A stretch of 64,000 nt of DNA, taken from contig OY735224.1 of assembly GCA_963457665.1 (NCBI GenBank), forward strand, positions 53,922,929 through 53,986,928, in the 5' to 3' direction. The notes under the pieces were generated by a model that was not told where the DNA came from, searched no databases, and saw nothing but the letters and a program-made list of their open reading frames with translations. This stretch comes from Thysanoteuthis rhombus (taxonomy: Eukaryota; Mollusca; Cephalopoda; Oegopsida; Thysanoteuthidae). The position numbers and the translations under genes were made by a program. Positions 52,968-63,154 of the stretch are shown piece after piece; the first letter of the stretch is position 1, and every line of letters begins with the position of its first letter.

Positions 52968-53880
52968 ATTTTATGGCTTTTTCTGGCGCAGTTTGACGTG
53001 CTGATTGCAACGGTACCATTGGATCGGGTGGATTTGATGTAATTCTCGACTCAGCCCAATTTGATGGAAAAAGCTGCTATTTACGAGAAGGCACTTCCAT
53101 AAAAGAGCCATCAAAAATGGTCCTTTGAATGTCATTTTTACCTATCGATTTTATGGCTTTTTCTGGCGTAGTTTGACGTGCTGATTGCAACGGTACCATT
53201 GGATCGGGTGGATTTGATGTATTTTTTGATTCAGCCCAATTTGTTGGAGATAGCCAATATTGACCGAAAATGCATTTTTACTGCATACATAAGTGAGCTG
53301 TCAAAAATGGTCTTTTGAAGGTCATTTTTACCTATTGATTTTATGGCTTTTTCTGGCGTAGTTTGACGTGCTGATTGCAACGGTACCATTGGATCGGGTG
53401 GATTTGATGTATTTTTCGACTCAGCCCAATTTGATGGAAAAAGCCGCTATTGGTCGAGAAGGCACTTCCATAAGGGAGCCATCAAAAATGGTCTTTTGAA
53501 TGTCATTTTTACCTATCGATTTTATGGCTTTTTCTGGTGTAGTTTGACGTGCTGATTGCAACAGTACCATTGGATTGGGTTGATTTGATGCATTTTTCGA
53601 CTCAGCCCAATTTAATGGAAGAAGCCGCTATTGGTTGAGAAGGCACTTCCATAAGGGAGCCATCAAAAATGGTCTTTTGAATGTCATTTTTACATATCGA
53701 TTTTATGGCTTTTTCTGGCGTAGTTTGACGTGCTGATTGCAACAGTACCATTGGATTGGATGGATTTGATGTATTTTTCGACTCAGCCCAATTTGATGGA
53801 AAAAGCCGGTATTGGTCGAGAAGGCACTTCCATAAGGGAGCCATCAAAAATGGTCTTTTGAATGTCATTTTTACCTATCG
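52968..53880 (+). repeat. HOR variant unit a-b-B-h-i, 913 bp
   Basis: a and b are followed by an ordinary B-type monomer, then h (with TTTAATGG) and i. 180+190+181+181+181 equals 913. Confidence 0.85.
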
Positions 53881-54802
53881 ATTTTATGGCTTTTTCTGGC
53901 GCAGTTTGACGTGCTGATTGCAACAGTACCATTGGATCGGGTGGATTTGATGTAATTCTCGACTCAGCCCAATTTGATGGAAAAAGCTGCTATTTACGAG
54001 AAGGCACTTCCATAAAAGAGCCATCAAAAATGGTCCTTTGAATGTCATTTTTACCTATCGATTTTATGGCTTTTTCTGGCGTAGTTTGACGTGCTGATTG
54101 CAACGGTAACATTGGATCGGGTGGATTTGATGTATTTTTCGACTCAGCCTAATTTGATGGAAATTGCCAATATTGACCGAAAATTCATTTTTACCGCATA
54201 CATAAGTGAGCCATCAAAAATGGTCTTTTGAATGTCATTTTTACCTATCGATCATATGGCTTTTTCTGGCGTAGTTTGACGTGCTGATTGCAACGGTACC
54301 ATTGGATCGGGTGGATTTGATGTATTTTTCGATTCAGCCCAATTCGTTGGAAATAGCCAATATTGACCGAAAATGCATTTTTACTGCATACATAAGTGAG
54401 CCATCAAAAAAGGTCTTTTGAAGGTCATTTTTACCTCTCGATTTTATGGCTTTTTCTGGCGTAGTTTGACGTGCTGATTACAACGCTACCATTGGATCGG
54501 GTGGATTTGATGTATTTTTCGATTCAGCCCAATTTGATCGACAAAGCCGCTATTGGTCGAGAAGGCACTTCCATAAGGGAGCCATCAAAAATGGTCTTTT
54601 GAATGTCATTTTTACCTATCGATTTTATGGCTTTTTCTGGCGTAGTTTGACGTGCTGATTTCAACAGTACCATTGGATTGGTTGGATTTGATGTATTTTT
54701 CGACTCAGCCCAATTTGATGGAAAAAGCCGCTATTGGTCGAGAAGGCACTTCCATAAGGGAGCCATCAAAAATGGTCTTTTGAATGTCATTTTTACCTAT
54801 CG
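53881..54802 (+). repeat. HOR variant unit a-e-f-g-i, 922 bp, diverged
   Basis: The order is a, e-like (GAAATTGCC), f-like (GATCATATGG, AATTCGTTGG), g-like (GATCGACAAAGCC) and i-like, adding to 922 bp. More substitutions than in the previous units mark the start of decay towards the array edge. Confidence 0.8.
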
Positions 54803-56253
54803 ATTTTATGGCTTTTTCTGGCGCAGTTTGACGTGCTGATTGCAACAGTACCATTGGATCGGGTGGATTTGATGTAATTATCGACTCAGCCTTATTTGAT
54901 GGAAAAAGCTGCTATTTACGAGAAGGCACTTCCATAAGAGAGCCATCAAAAATGGTCCTTTGAATGTCATTTTTACCTATCGATTTTATGGCTTTTTCTG
55001 GCGTAGTTTGACGTGCTGATTGCAACGGTAACATTGGATCGGGTGGATTTGATGTATTTTTCGACTCAGCCTAATTTGATGGAAATTGCCAATATTGACC
55101 GAAAATTCATTTGTACCGCATACATAAGTGAGCCATCAAAAATGGTCTTTTGAATGTCATTTTTACCTATCGATCATATGGCTTTTTCTGGCGTAGTTTG
55201 ACGTGCTGATTGCAACGGTACCATTGGATCGGGTGGATTTGATATATTTTTCGATTCAGCCCAATTCGTTGGAAATAGCCAATATTGACCGAAAATGCAT
55301 TTTTACTGCATACATAAGTGAGCCATCAAAAAAGGTCTTTTGAAGGTCATTTTTACCTCTCGATTTTATGGCTTTTTCTGGCGTAGTTTGACGTGCTGAT
55401 TGCAACAATACCATTGGATCGGGTGGATTTGATGTATTTTTCAACTCAGCCCAATTTGATGGAAATAGCCAATATTGACCGAAAATGCATTTTTACCGCA
55501 TACATAAGTGAGCCGTCAAAAATGGTCTTTTGAATGTCATTTTTACCTATCGATTTTATGGCTCTTTCTGGCGTAGTTTGACGTGCTTATTGCAACGGTA
55601 CCATTGGATCGGATGGATTTGATGTATTTATCGATTCAGCCCAATTTGATGAAATAGCTGCTATTGGTCGAGAAGGCACTTCCAGCGCATAGATAAGTGA
55701 GCCGTCACAAATGGTCTTTTGAATGTCATTTTTACCTATCGGTTTATGGCTTTTTCTGGCGTAGTTTGACGTGCTGATTGCAACAATACCATTGGATCGG
55801 GTGGATTGGATGTATTTTTCGATTCAGCTCAATTTGATTGAAATAGCCAATATTGAACGAAAATGCATTTTTACCGCAAACATAAGTGAGCCGTCAAAAA
55901 TTGTCTTTTGAATGTCATTTTTACCTATCGATTTTATGGATTTTTCTGGCGTAGTTTGACGTGCTGATTTTAATGGTACCATTGGATCGGGTGGATTTGA
56001 TGTATTTTTCGACTCAGCCCAATTTGATGGAAATAGCCAATATTGACTGAAAATGCATTTTTACTGCTACATAAGTGAGCCGTCAAAAATGGTCTTTTGA
56101 ATGTCATTTTTCCCTATCGATTTTATGGCTTTTTCTGGCGTAGTTTGACGTGCTGATTGCAACGGTACCATTGGATCGGTTGGATTTGATGTATTTTTCG
56201 ATTCAGCCTAATTTGATGGAAATAGCTGCTATTGGCCGAAAATGCATTTCTAA
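54803..56253 (+). repeat. Satellite, eroded right edge
   Basis: a-, e- and f-like monomers are followed by increasingly diverged A-type monomers with small indels. The monomer at about 55553-55736 carries a B cassette (GGTCGAGAAGGCACTTCC) fused straight to an A cassette end (GCATAGATAAGTGAGCC). The last monomer stops inside its cassette at about 56253. Confidence 0.88.
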
Positions 56254-56461
56254 CATTTAAGTACTGATCAGGCTCGATGCTGCCTAACATTGGTGATCGA
56301 ACAAGAACTGGTACTCCCAGCGTGATTTGAATGTAAGCAAGTGCTGAATTCAGGGGCTTATATCGGTTTCACAACGTTTAAAGAATCTGGTTGAAAACTG
56401 GACGGGGGGTGCGAAAAAAAAAGATTTGTCTTGCTCACTGTTCCTGGTGTTCCCAAACTGG
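56254..56461 (+). other. Unique-looking spacer right of the satellite
   Basis: About 208 bp resemble nothing else in the window. A run of nine A bases follows GTGCG near 56411-56422. Translation in three forward frames gave no transglutaminase-like continuation that I recognise, and I see no gene here. Confidence 0.6.
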
Positions 56462-56637
56462 GCTATGTTAAACAAGTCATGATATCCAGTGATCTCTCTC
56501 TCTCTCTCTCTCTCGTAACGCAACGGAGCGTGAGGCCGGACGCGAAGAGATGGCTGTGGTTGGCTACCTACACGCTTGGACTGCTAGCCTACACAAGTAC
56601 CAGTCGATGTTTACGTTCGAAATCAACAGTCACCGTT
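56462..56637 (+). repeat. Partial L module at the right junction
   Basis: It resumes the composite family with CTATGTTAAACAAGTCATGA and a CT tract (56492-56515), then the CGAAGAGATGGC and GATGTTTACGTTCGAAATCA text of L modules. It is more diverged than the L copies elsewhere. Its entry point does not correspond to the left-side breakpoint in M'. Confidence 0.8.
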
Positions 56638-56664
56638 TTTTCTCTGTCTGTCCGTCTGTCCGTT

Positions 56665-56698
<34 letters not shown>

Positions 56699-56708
56699 AC
56701 TCTCTCTC

Positions 56709-56747
<39 letters not shown>

Positions 56748-56750
56748 GCT
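56638..56750 (+). repeat. Compound microsatellite (TCTG/TCCG)n-(CT)n
   Basis: About 110 bp of pyrimidine-only strand: TCTG and TCCG tetranucleotides, then uninterrupted CT dinucleotides with single A interruptions. It interrupts the L module right after CACCGTTTTTT. Confidence 0.95.
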
Positions 56751-56899
56751 TAGCGTAAGAGACGGCTGCGGTAGATGTTGGCAACGGCAACGGCAACCTT
56801 GGACTAGCTGCCAGCAAGTGACCGAGAAATAGTATACTATATCAGTGCTACGACCAGCAGTTTGTGCTGGGTGGTCATCAACCTGTACACGGGTCAACG
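56751..56899 (+). repeat. Partial L module, 5' portion
   Basis: From about 56806, GACTAGCTGCCAGCAAGTGAC and the following text match L modules (compare 338-425). The first 55 bp hold a (GGCAAC)n-like mini-repeat, GGCAACGGCAACGGCAACC. Confidence 0.7.
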
Positions 56900-57065
56900 T
56901 ACGACGCTGGGGACATGTAAACATAGAAGAAAACTTGGGACACTTTTGGTTGAAGCTCCAAGACTGACACGGGGAAGACGGCGAAAAGAGGACTAACGAG
57001 AAGAGGAAGACTTAGCTTACGCCCTAGTCTTGAACCTGAGAAGAGAGCAGGTGCCCCAGGATCAC
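56900..57065 (+). repeat. Left arm of a fold-back inverted repeat (L-derived)
   Basis: From ACGACGCTGGGGACATG to CCCCAGGATCAC this is direct-orientation L sequence. Its reverse complement lies at 57127-57305 with a 61-bp spacer. This arm lacks about 14 bp (the CACGCCAGGCGAGG region) that the other arm has. Confidence 0.88.
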
Positions 57066-57126
57066 GATAAACGAAGCAAGCTGACGGAGACAGCGGTCAG
57101 CCGGGACGGACTTCGAGAGAGAGAGC

Positions 57127-57305
57127 GTGATCCTGCGGCACCTGCTCTCTTCTCAGGTTCAAGACTAGGGCGTAAGCTGAGTCTTCCTCTTCTCGTCACG
57201 CCTCTGTTCGCCGTCTGTCCCGTATCAGTCCTCGCCTGGCGTGTTGGAGCTTCAACCAAAAGTGTCCCAAGTTTTCTTCTATGTTTACAGGTCCCTAGCG
57301 TCGTA
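57127..57305 (-). repeat. Right arm of the fold-back inverted repeat (inverted L fragment)
   Basis: From GTGATCCTGCGGCACCTG to CCCTAGCGTCGTA this is the L module in reverse orientation, the only inverted composite-repeat piece I found in the window. Confidence 0.88.
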
Positions 57306-57489
57306 GGTTGCCCCGATCAAGAGACTCGATGCTCCCAGATCCGTGCGCGGAACGAAGAAGGCATCGACGGTTGGAGTGCCACCACCATCCGTCCGTCTGT
57401 CTCCCGACAGCGTAGCGGCGGCCCGAAACGCGTAGCACGTGAGGCAGAGATCGGTTGCTCGCTCGATCGATCGATCGATGGAGCTGGTG
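57306..57489 (+). other. GC-rich junction segment with (GATC)n-like run
   Basis: It contains CGATCGATCGATCGATGG near 57464-57481 and CCGTCCGTCTGTCTCCC. I found no other copy in the window and see no gene. Confidence 0.55.
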
Positions 57490-57804
57490 TTATTAGGTTT
57501 TTGTAAGGCCCACGTAGCATGGCTGGGACGGTTATTGGTGAGGGGTGTCCGTAGTGTCCGTCCCAGGGCGTGGATGTCGGCTTTGTGGGTGGCCTTAGGA
57601 CAGCCTGATAAGTGTGAGTGGATCTCTGGCCGACGTGGTAGGCGTTTGGGATGGGTATGCAGTTGGGACACGGAGGGTGGTGGCACTCGTCTGGTGCATG
57701 CCTCCGCTGTGCAATATGTCGGGGAGCACGGAGTTTCTGGATTGGAGAATTCCAAAAGGTCCATAAGAATGGTTATAGAAGAAAGTGAGTTGGAAGGCTA
57801 GGTT
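57490..57804 (+). repeat. Diverged M' module
   Basis: It matches the M' text with many changes and deletions: GCATGGCTGGGACGGTTATT, GTGGATGTCGGCTTTGTGGG, GGTGGTGGCACTCGTCTGG. It ends in AGTGAGTTGGAAGGCTAGGT before the next M module. A 159-codon minus-strand open frame overlaps it but is not conserved in the other M' copies. Confidence 0.75.
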
Positions 57805-58044
57805 GATCTGAGTGATTTTCTCTATTTTTTGGTCCACACAGCGTGTGGAGTGACGCTTCTTACGGGTCGGGGAGCATGTCATGGGTTTGACAGAATATTT
57901 TCAGACTAGTCTGGATGCGCCGCAAGTGAACGATACGCAATATAGAAAAGGGAGCGGCGAACAGCAATCAATCAAGATGAATAGCAAGCTAGCCGGCTTA
58001 AGAGGCCCCAGGCTCGGTGAGGGGGCTAACCACCCCACTGGGTG
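57805..58044 (+). repeat. M module, copy 3
   Basis: This is near-identical to 1-240. The 7-bp-stem, 3-nt-loop hairpin is at 57833-57849. Confidence 0.85.
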
Positions 58045-58792
58045 ATTGGAGAACCGTACGACGGGCGAAAGTGAAAGATAAAGACGGAAAGGCAAACCAG
58101 AGGATCACGACGACAGCGGCGGCATCCTCGGACCGGCTGCCAGCAAGTGACAGAGCAATAGTATATATCAGTGCTACGACCAACAGTTTGCGCTGGGTGA
58201 CCATCAACCTGTCCACGGGTCAACATACGACGCTGGGGACCTGTAAACATAGAAGAAGACTTGGGACACTTTTGGTTGAAGCTCCAACACGCCAGGCGAG
58301 GACTGACACGGGACAGACGGCGAACAGAGGCGTGACGAGGAGAGGAAGACTCAAGTTACGCCCTAGTCTTAAACCTGAGAAGAGAGCAGGTGCCTGAGGA
58401 TCACAATGGGGAGCCCAGACACGAGGAGACGGCGAGCCGACGAAGAGATCGTAGGTATACATTTGTTTATAATTACGTTTGCCACCCGAAACAGCGATTA
58501 TGTTAAATAAGTCACGATATCCAGTGATCTCTCTTCCTCTCTCTCTCTCTCTCTCTCTCTCTCGTAGCCCAGCAGAGCGTAAGGATGGACGCGAAGAGAG
58601 GGCAGCGGTTGGCTACCTACACGCCGGGACCACTAGCTGGCATAAGTACCAGTCGATGTTTACGTTCGAAATCAACAGAGTAACCGTTTGGGAAGGAACG
58701 ACACGAAGAGACGACGAGCGGACGACGAGCCGACGAGATCGTAGTTATCCTTTTGTTTACAATTACGTTTGCCACCCGAACCGCGCGAAGCG
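58045..58792 (+). repeat. L module, copy 3 (CT tract about 58528-58563)
   Basis: This matches 241-962, with a longer CT tract and a different GACGAGCGGACGACGAGCC purine segment before ATCGTAGTTATCC. Confidence 0.85.
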
Positions 58793-59280
58793 GACATCCA
58801 ACACGACACATTGCCGACAACAGCCGACTAACCTCCCGGGGCGGACACTCGTTCCTTCACGATAAGCCTTTCCGTGAAGGTGCTCCCTCTAACATTGTCA
58901 AAACATCGAACTCGTGTAACAACTTTTGGAATTTTTTTGAAAATACGCTCCCAGAGCCAGTTATCGCATTCATCACGTCTACCCACCTCTGGCCGATGCT
59001 GCCATACCGGTTAGAGCGCGCTGTCGACATTCTGACCCATAGAAAATGGCTTTAGTTCGATCCTCGAAAAACCCTACGAACATCGAAGTCTGCGTTCAGG
59101 CGAACCGAGTTGCTTTCCACGCTAACCGACTGACGAACTGGAGGTTCTGCAGGCCCGGGCAGAGACTGTTTCTGTCTACGACTACGGGACAGAGAAAAAC
59201 TTTGAAAAATTAGGGAAGGGGATAGGCAAGCCAGCTGCGCCAGCTAGCGTTCCCCTCTCTACGATGCTCGACTGGCGAGA
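58793..59280 (+). repeat. S module, copy 7
   Basis: The hairpin is perfect at 58854-58880, while the left counterpart has CCTTCATG. The B-box-like GTTCGATCC is at 59055-59063. Confidence 0.85.
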
Positions 59281-59828
59281 GTGGAAGATAAAGACGGAAA
59301 GGCAAACCAGAGGATCACGACGACAGCGGCAGCATCCTCGGACCGGCGAACAGATGTGTGACAAGAAGAGGAAAACTCAACTTACGCCTTAGTCTTAAAC
59401 CTGAGAAGAGAGCAGGTGCCACAGGATCACGATGGGGAGCCCAGACACGAGGAGACGGTGAATCAACGACGACAACCAAGAGATCGTAGGTATACATTTG
59501 TTTATAATTACGTTTGCCACCAGAAGCAGAGATTATGTTAAACAAGTCACAATATCCAGTGATCTCTCTTCCTCTCTCTCTCTCTCTCTCTCGTAGCCCA
59601 GCAGAGCGTAAGGATGGACGCGAAGAGAGGGCAGCGGTTGGCTACCTACACGCCGGGACCGCTAGATCGCACAAGTACCAGTCGATGTTTACGTTCGAAA
59701 TCAACAGAGTCACCGTTTGGGAAGGAACGACACGAAGAGACGACGAGCGGACGACGAGCCTACGAGGACGAAGAGGACGAAGAGATCTGGTTGTCCTTTT
59801 GTTTACAATTACGTTTGCCACCCGAACC
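59281..59828 (+). repeat. L' module, right copy (CT tract 59562-59593)
   Basis: This is the counterpart of 1451-2009. A 195-codon open frame (59514-60101) starts here and continues into the S module, but it is broken in the left copy at 2092, so it is not a conserved gene. Confidence 0.8.
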
Positions 59829-60372
59829 GGGCGAAGCGGACATCAAAGACGACACGGTGCCGACAACGGCCGACTAACCTCCCGGGGCGGACAAACATTC
59901 CTTCACGATAAGCCTTTCCGTGAAGGTGCTCCCTCCAATATTGTCAAAACATCGAATTCGTGTAACAACTTTTGGAATTTTTTTGAAAATACGCTCCCAG
60001 AGCCAGTTATCGCATTCATCACGCCTGCCCACCTCTGGCCGATACTGCCATACCGGTTAGAGCACACTGTTGGCATTCTGACCCATAGAAAATGGCTTTA
60101 GTTCGATCCTCAAAAAGCCCTACGAACATCGAAGTCTGCGTTCAGGCGAACCGAGTCGCTTTCCACGCTAACCGACTGACGGACTGGGGGGGCAGCTGCG
60201 GGCCCGGGCAGCGACTGTTTCTGTCTACGACTACGGAACGAAAAAAAAAACTTTGAAAAATTAGGAAAGGGGATAGGCAAGCCAGCTGCGCCAGCCAGCG
60301 TTCCCCTCTCTACGATGCTCGACGGTCACGACGCGACAATTATAAGATGGTTACAATGATCGACCCTTAGCC
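59829..60372 (+). repeat. S module, copy 8
   Basis: Hairpin at 59900-59926; GTTCGATCC at 60101-60109; a run of ten A bases near 60241-60250. Confidence 0.85.
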
Positions 60373-60823
60373 GGGCGAAGCGGACATCAAAGACGACACG
60401 GTGCCGACAACGGCCGACTAACCTTCCGGGGCGGACACTCGTTCCTTCCGGATGAGCCTCTCCGTGAAGGTGCTCCCTCTTACATTGTCAAAACATCGAA
60501 TTCGTGTAACAACTTTTGAAATTTTTTCAAAAATACGCTTCAAGAGCCAGTTATCGCATTCATCACGTCTGCCCACCTCTGGCCGATGCTGCCATACCGG
60601 TTAGAGTGCGCTGTCGACATTCTGACCCATAGAAAATGTCTTTAGTTCGATCCTCGAAAAGCCCGTACGAACATCGAAGTCTGCGTTCAGGCGAACCGAG
60701 TTGCTTTCCACGCTAACCGACTGACGAACTGGAGGTTCTGCAGGCCCGGGCAGAGACTGTTTCTGTCTACGACTACGGGACGAAGAAAAACTTTGAAAAA
60801 TTAGGGAAGGGGATAGGCAAACC
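60373..60823 (+). repeat. S module, copy 9
   Basis: The hairpin's left arm is ruined here (CCTTCCGG, near 60446). GTTCGATCC is intact at 60645-60653. Confidence 0.85.
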
Positions 60824-61167
60824 AGGTGCACCAGCCAACGCTGCCCGTTCCAAACAACAACTGGCAGGGGAGCATATTCAGGAAGGAGGATAGGCTAGCC
60901 TTGGGGCTGCTACACACATCTCACTTCCTCTACGACTCTGATCGTTCGGGGCTCAGACTGGGCAGGCAACACAAGCCACACCACAACAAACCTGTGATCG
61001 AACGCGTTCAGGGCCGGTAGGCAGTCAGGAGAGGGAGGGTCGTCGTTACTTGTACCGTCGACGGCTTCGTTCCGCAAACTTGTCGGGGAGCGGCAAGTTT
61101 GTAATTGGAGACTTCCACAAGCTGTAGAAGAAGGGTTAGAGAGAATAGTGAGTTGAAAAGCTAAGTC
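60824..61167 (+). repeat. Q module, copy 3
   Basis: This is the counterpart of 3002-3345. The CAAACTTG/CAAGTTTG hairpin is kept at about 61076-61102; the other inverted repeat has one mismatch (TGCCCGTT). Confidence 0.8.
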
Positions 61168-61627
61168 GATCTGAGAGACTATCCCCTGTTCTCCGGTGCG
61201 TGCAGCGTGTGCGGAGTGACGCTGCTTGCGGGTGGGGAAGCATGGCTCGGACGGTTAGCCGGGAGGGAAGTCGTTTTGCCTGGATGTCGAGTAGCAAGAG
61301 GGACACGCGAGCCGTGTGCGCCAGACACCACCGCCTGCTCCTCCAAGCAGGACTGGCAGCCGACCATTTGACTATTGTGCCGTCCCAAGTCAGGGCGGGG
61401 ATGTCGGCTGTGTGGGCTGCAGAAGACCCTGATGACTGTTGCTCGATCTCTGGCCGACGTCGCACGCGTTTGGGATCGGTATGCAGTCAGGAGACGGAGG
61501 GTGGTGGCATTCGTCTGGTGCATGCCTCCGCTGTGCAAGATGTCGGGGAGCACAGACTTCTGCATTGGAATATTCCACAAGGTCTATATAAAGGGTTTTA
61601 GAAAAAAGTGAGTTGAAAGGCTAGGTC
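61168..61627 (+). repeat. M' module, copy 3 (460 bp)
   Basis: This is almost identical to 3346-3805. It carries TATATAAAG at 61585-61593 where the left copy has CTATAAGAAAGG. Confidence 0.82.
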
Positions 61628-61868
61628 GATCTGAGTGATTTTCTCTATTTTTTGGTCCACACAGCGTGTGGAGTGACGCTTCTTACGGGTCGGGGAGCGT
61701 GGCATGTGTTTGACTGAATATTTTCAGAAAAGGTTGGATGCGCCGCAAGTGAACGATACGCAATATAGAAATGGGAGCGGCGAACAGCAGTCCACCCAGG
61801 TGAATAGCAAGCTGGCCGGCTTAAGAGACCCCAGACTCAGTGAGAGGGCTAGCCAACCCTCTGGGATG
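61628..61868 (+). repeat. M module, copy 4
   Basis: This is the counterpart of 3806-4046. The hairpin is intact at 61656-61672. Confidence 0.85.
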
Positions 61869-62638
61869 ATTGGAGAACCGTACGACGGGCGAAAGTGGAG
61901 GATAAATGCGGAAAGGCAAACCAGAGGATCACGACGACAGCAGCGGCACCCTCGGACCGGCTGCCAGGAAGTGACGGAGCAATAGTATATACCAGTGCTA
62001 CGACCAACAGTTTGTGCTGGGTGGTCATCAACCTGTGCACGGGTCAACGTACGACGCTGGGGCCCTGTAAACATAGAAAAACTTGGGACACTTCTGGTTG
62101 AAGCTCCAACACGCCAGGCGAGGACTGACATGGGACAGACGGCGAACAGAGGCGTGACGAGAAGAGGAAAACTCAAGTTACGCCCTAGTCTTGAACCTGA
62201 GAAGAGAGCAGGTGCCACAGGATCACGATGGGGAGCCCAGACACGAGGAGACGGCGAGCAGATGACGAGCCAACGACGACAACGAAGAGATCGTAGGTAT
62301 ACATTTGTTTATAATTACGTTTGCCACCTGGAGCAGCGATTATGTTAAACAAGTCACGATATCCAGTGATCTCTCTTCCTCTCTCTCGCTCCTAGCCCAG
62401 CAGAGCGTGAGGATGGACGCGAAGAGAGGGCAGCGGTTGGCTACCTACACGCCGGGACCGCTAGCTCGCATAAGTACCAGTCGATGTTTACGTTCGAAAT
62501 CAACAGAGTCACCGTTTGGGAAGGAACGACACGAAGAGACGATGAGCGGACGACGAGCCGACGAGGACGAAGAGGACGAAGAGATCGTAGTTGTCCTTTT
62601 GTTTACAATTACGTTTGCCACCCGAACCGGGCGAAGCG
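61869..62638 (+). repeat. L module, copy 4 (CT tract 62370-62392)
   Basis: This is the counterpart of 4047-4806 with scattered substitutions. Confidence 0.85.
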
Positions 62639-63154
62639 GATATCAAAGACGACAAGGTGCCGACAACGGCCGACTAACCTCCCGGGGCGGACAAACATTC
62701 CTTCACGATAAGCCTTTCCGTGAAGGTGCTCCCTCTAACATTGTCAAGACATCGAATTCGTGTAACAACTTTTGAAATTTTTTTGAAAATACGCTCCCAG
62801 AGCCAGTTATCGCATTCATCACGTCTGCCCACCTCTGGCCGATGCTGCCATACCGGTTAGAGCGCGCTGTCGGTATTCTGACCCATAGAAAATGGCTTTA
62901 GTTCGATCCTCGAAAAGCCCTACGAACATCGAAGTCTGCGTTCAGGCGAACCGAGTTGCTTTACACGCTAACCGACTGACGGACTGGAGGGGCTGCTGCA
63001 GGCCCGGGCAGAGACTACGGGACGGAGAAAAACTTTCAAAAATTAGGAAAGAGGATAGGCAAGCCAGCTGCGCTGGCCAGCGTTCCCCTCTCTACGGTGC
63101 TCGACGGTCACGACGCGACAATTATAAAATGGTTACAATGATCGTCCCTCAGCC
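62639..63154 (+). repeat. S module, copy 10
   Basis: Hairpin perfect at 62700-62726; GTTCGATCC at 62901-62909; TATAAAATGG near 63123. Confidence 0.85.

Larger units (their letters stand above)
7448..56253 (+). repeat. Satellite DNA array, about 48.8 kb, 181/190-bp monomers
   Basis: About 266 head-to-tail monomers, all in the same orientation, fill this span without another insert. Neighbouring copies of CATTGGATCG are 190 bp apart at the left end (7511, 7701, 7891), and CATTTTTACC recurs every 181 bp in the middle (24421, 24602). Shared landmarks in each monomer include ATTTTATGGCTTTTTCTGGC, GTAGTTTGACGTGCTGATT and CAGCCCAATTTGATGGAAA. Since 181 and 190 leave remainder 1 on division by 3, open frames shift from one monomer to the next and are not genes. 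A short inverted pair AAAAATG...CATTTTT, 13 bp apart, ends each monomer. The satellite family is not one I recognise. Confidence 0.97.

Noticed and set aside
7448..56253. Dozens of open frames of 60-142 codons within the satellite, on both strands
   Set aside because: They repeat with the monomer, end where the frame shifts (181 and 190 leave remainder 1 on division by 3), and occur in overlapping frames of both strands. They are by-products of the repeat.
7448..56253. CENP-B box in the satellite monomer
   Set aside because: TTCGACTCAGCCCAA fits the first part of the TTCGNNNNANNCGGG core but lacks the final GGG, so it is not a match. I make no claim about kinetochore function.
7448..56253. 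CRISPR array
   Set aside because: Repeats are 181-190 bp, contiguous, and have no unique spacers.
56254..56461. Continuation of the transglutaminase gene right of the satellite
   Set aside because: Forward-frame reading of this unique segment gave stops and no motif expected after the ELNSD region. A donor-like GTAAGC at about 56332 alone is not enough.
57464..57481. CGATCGATCGATCGATGG run as a designed or cloning site
   Set aside because: A short tetranucleotide run is common in natural DNA and has no vector sequence around it.
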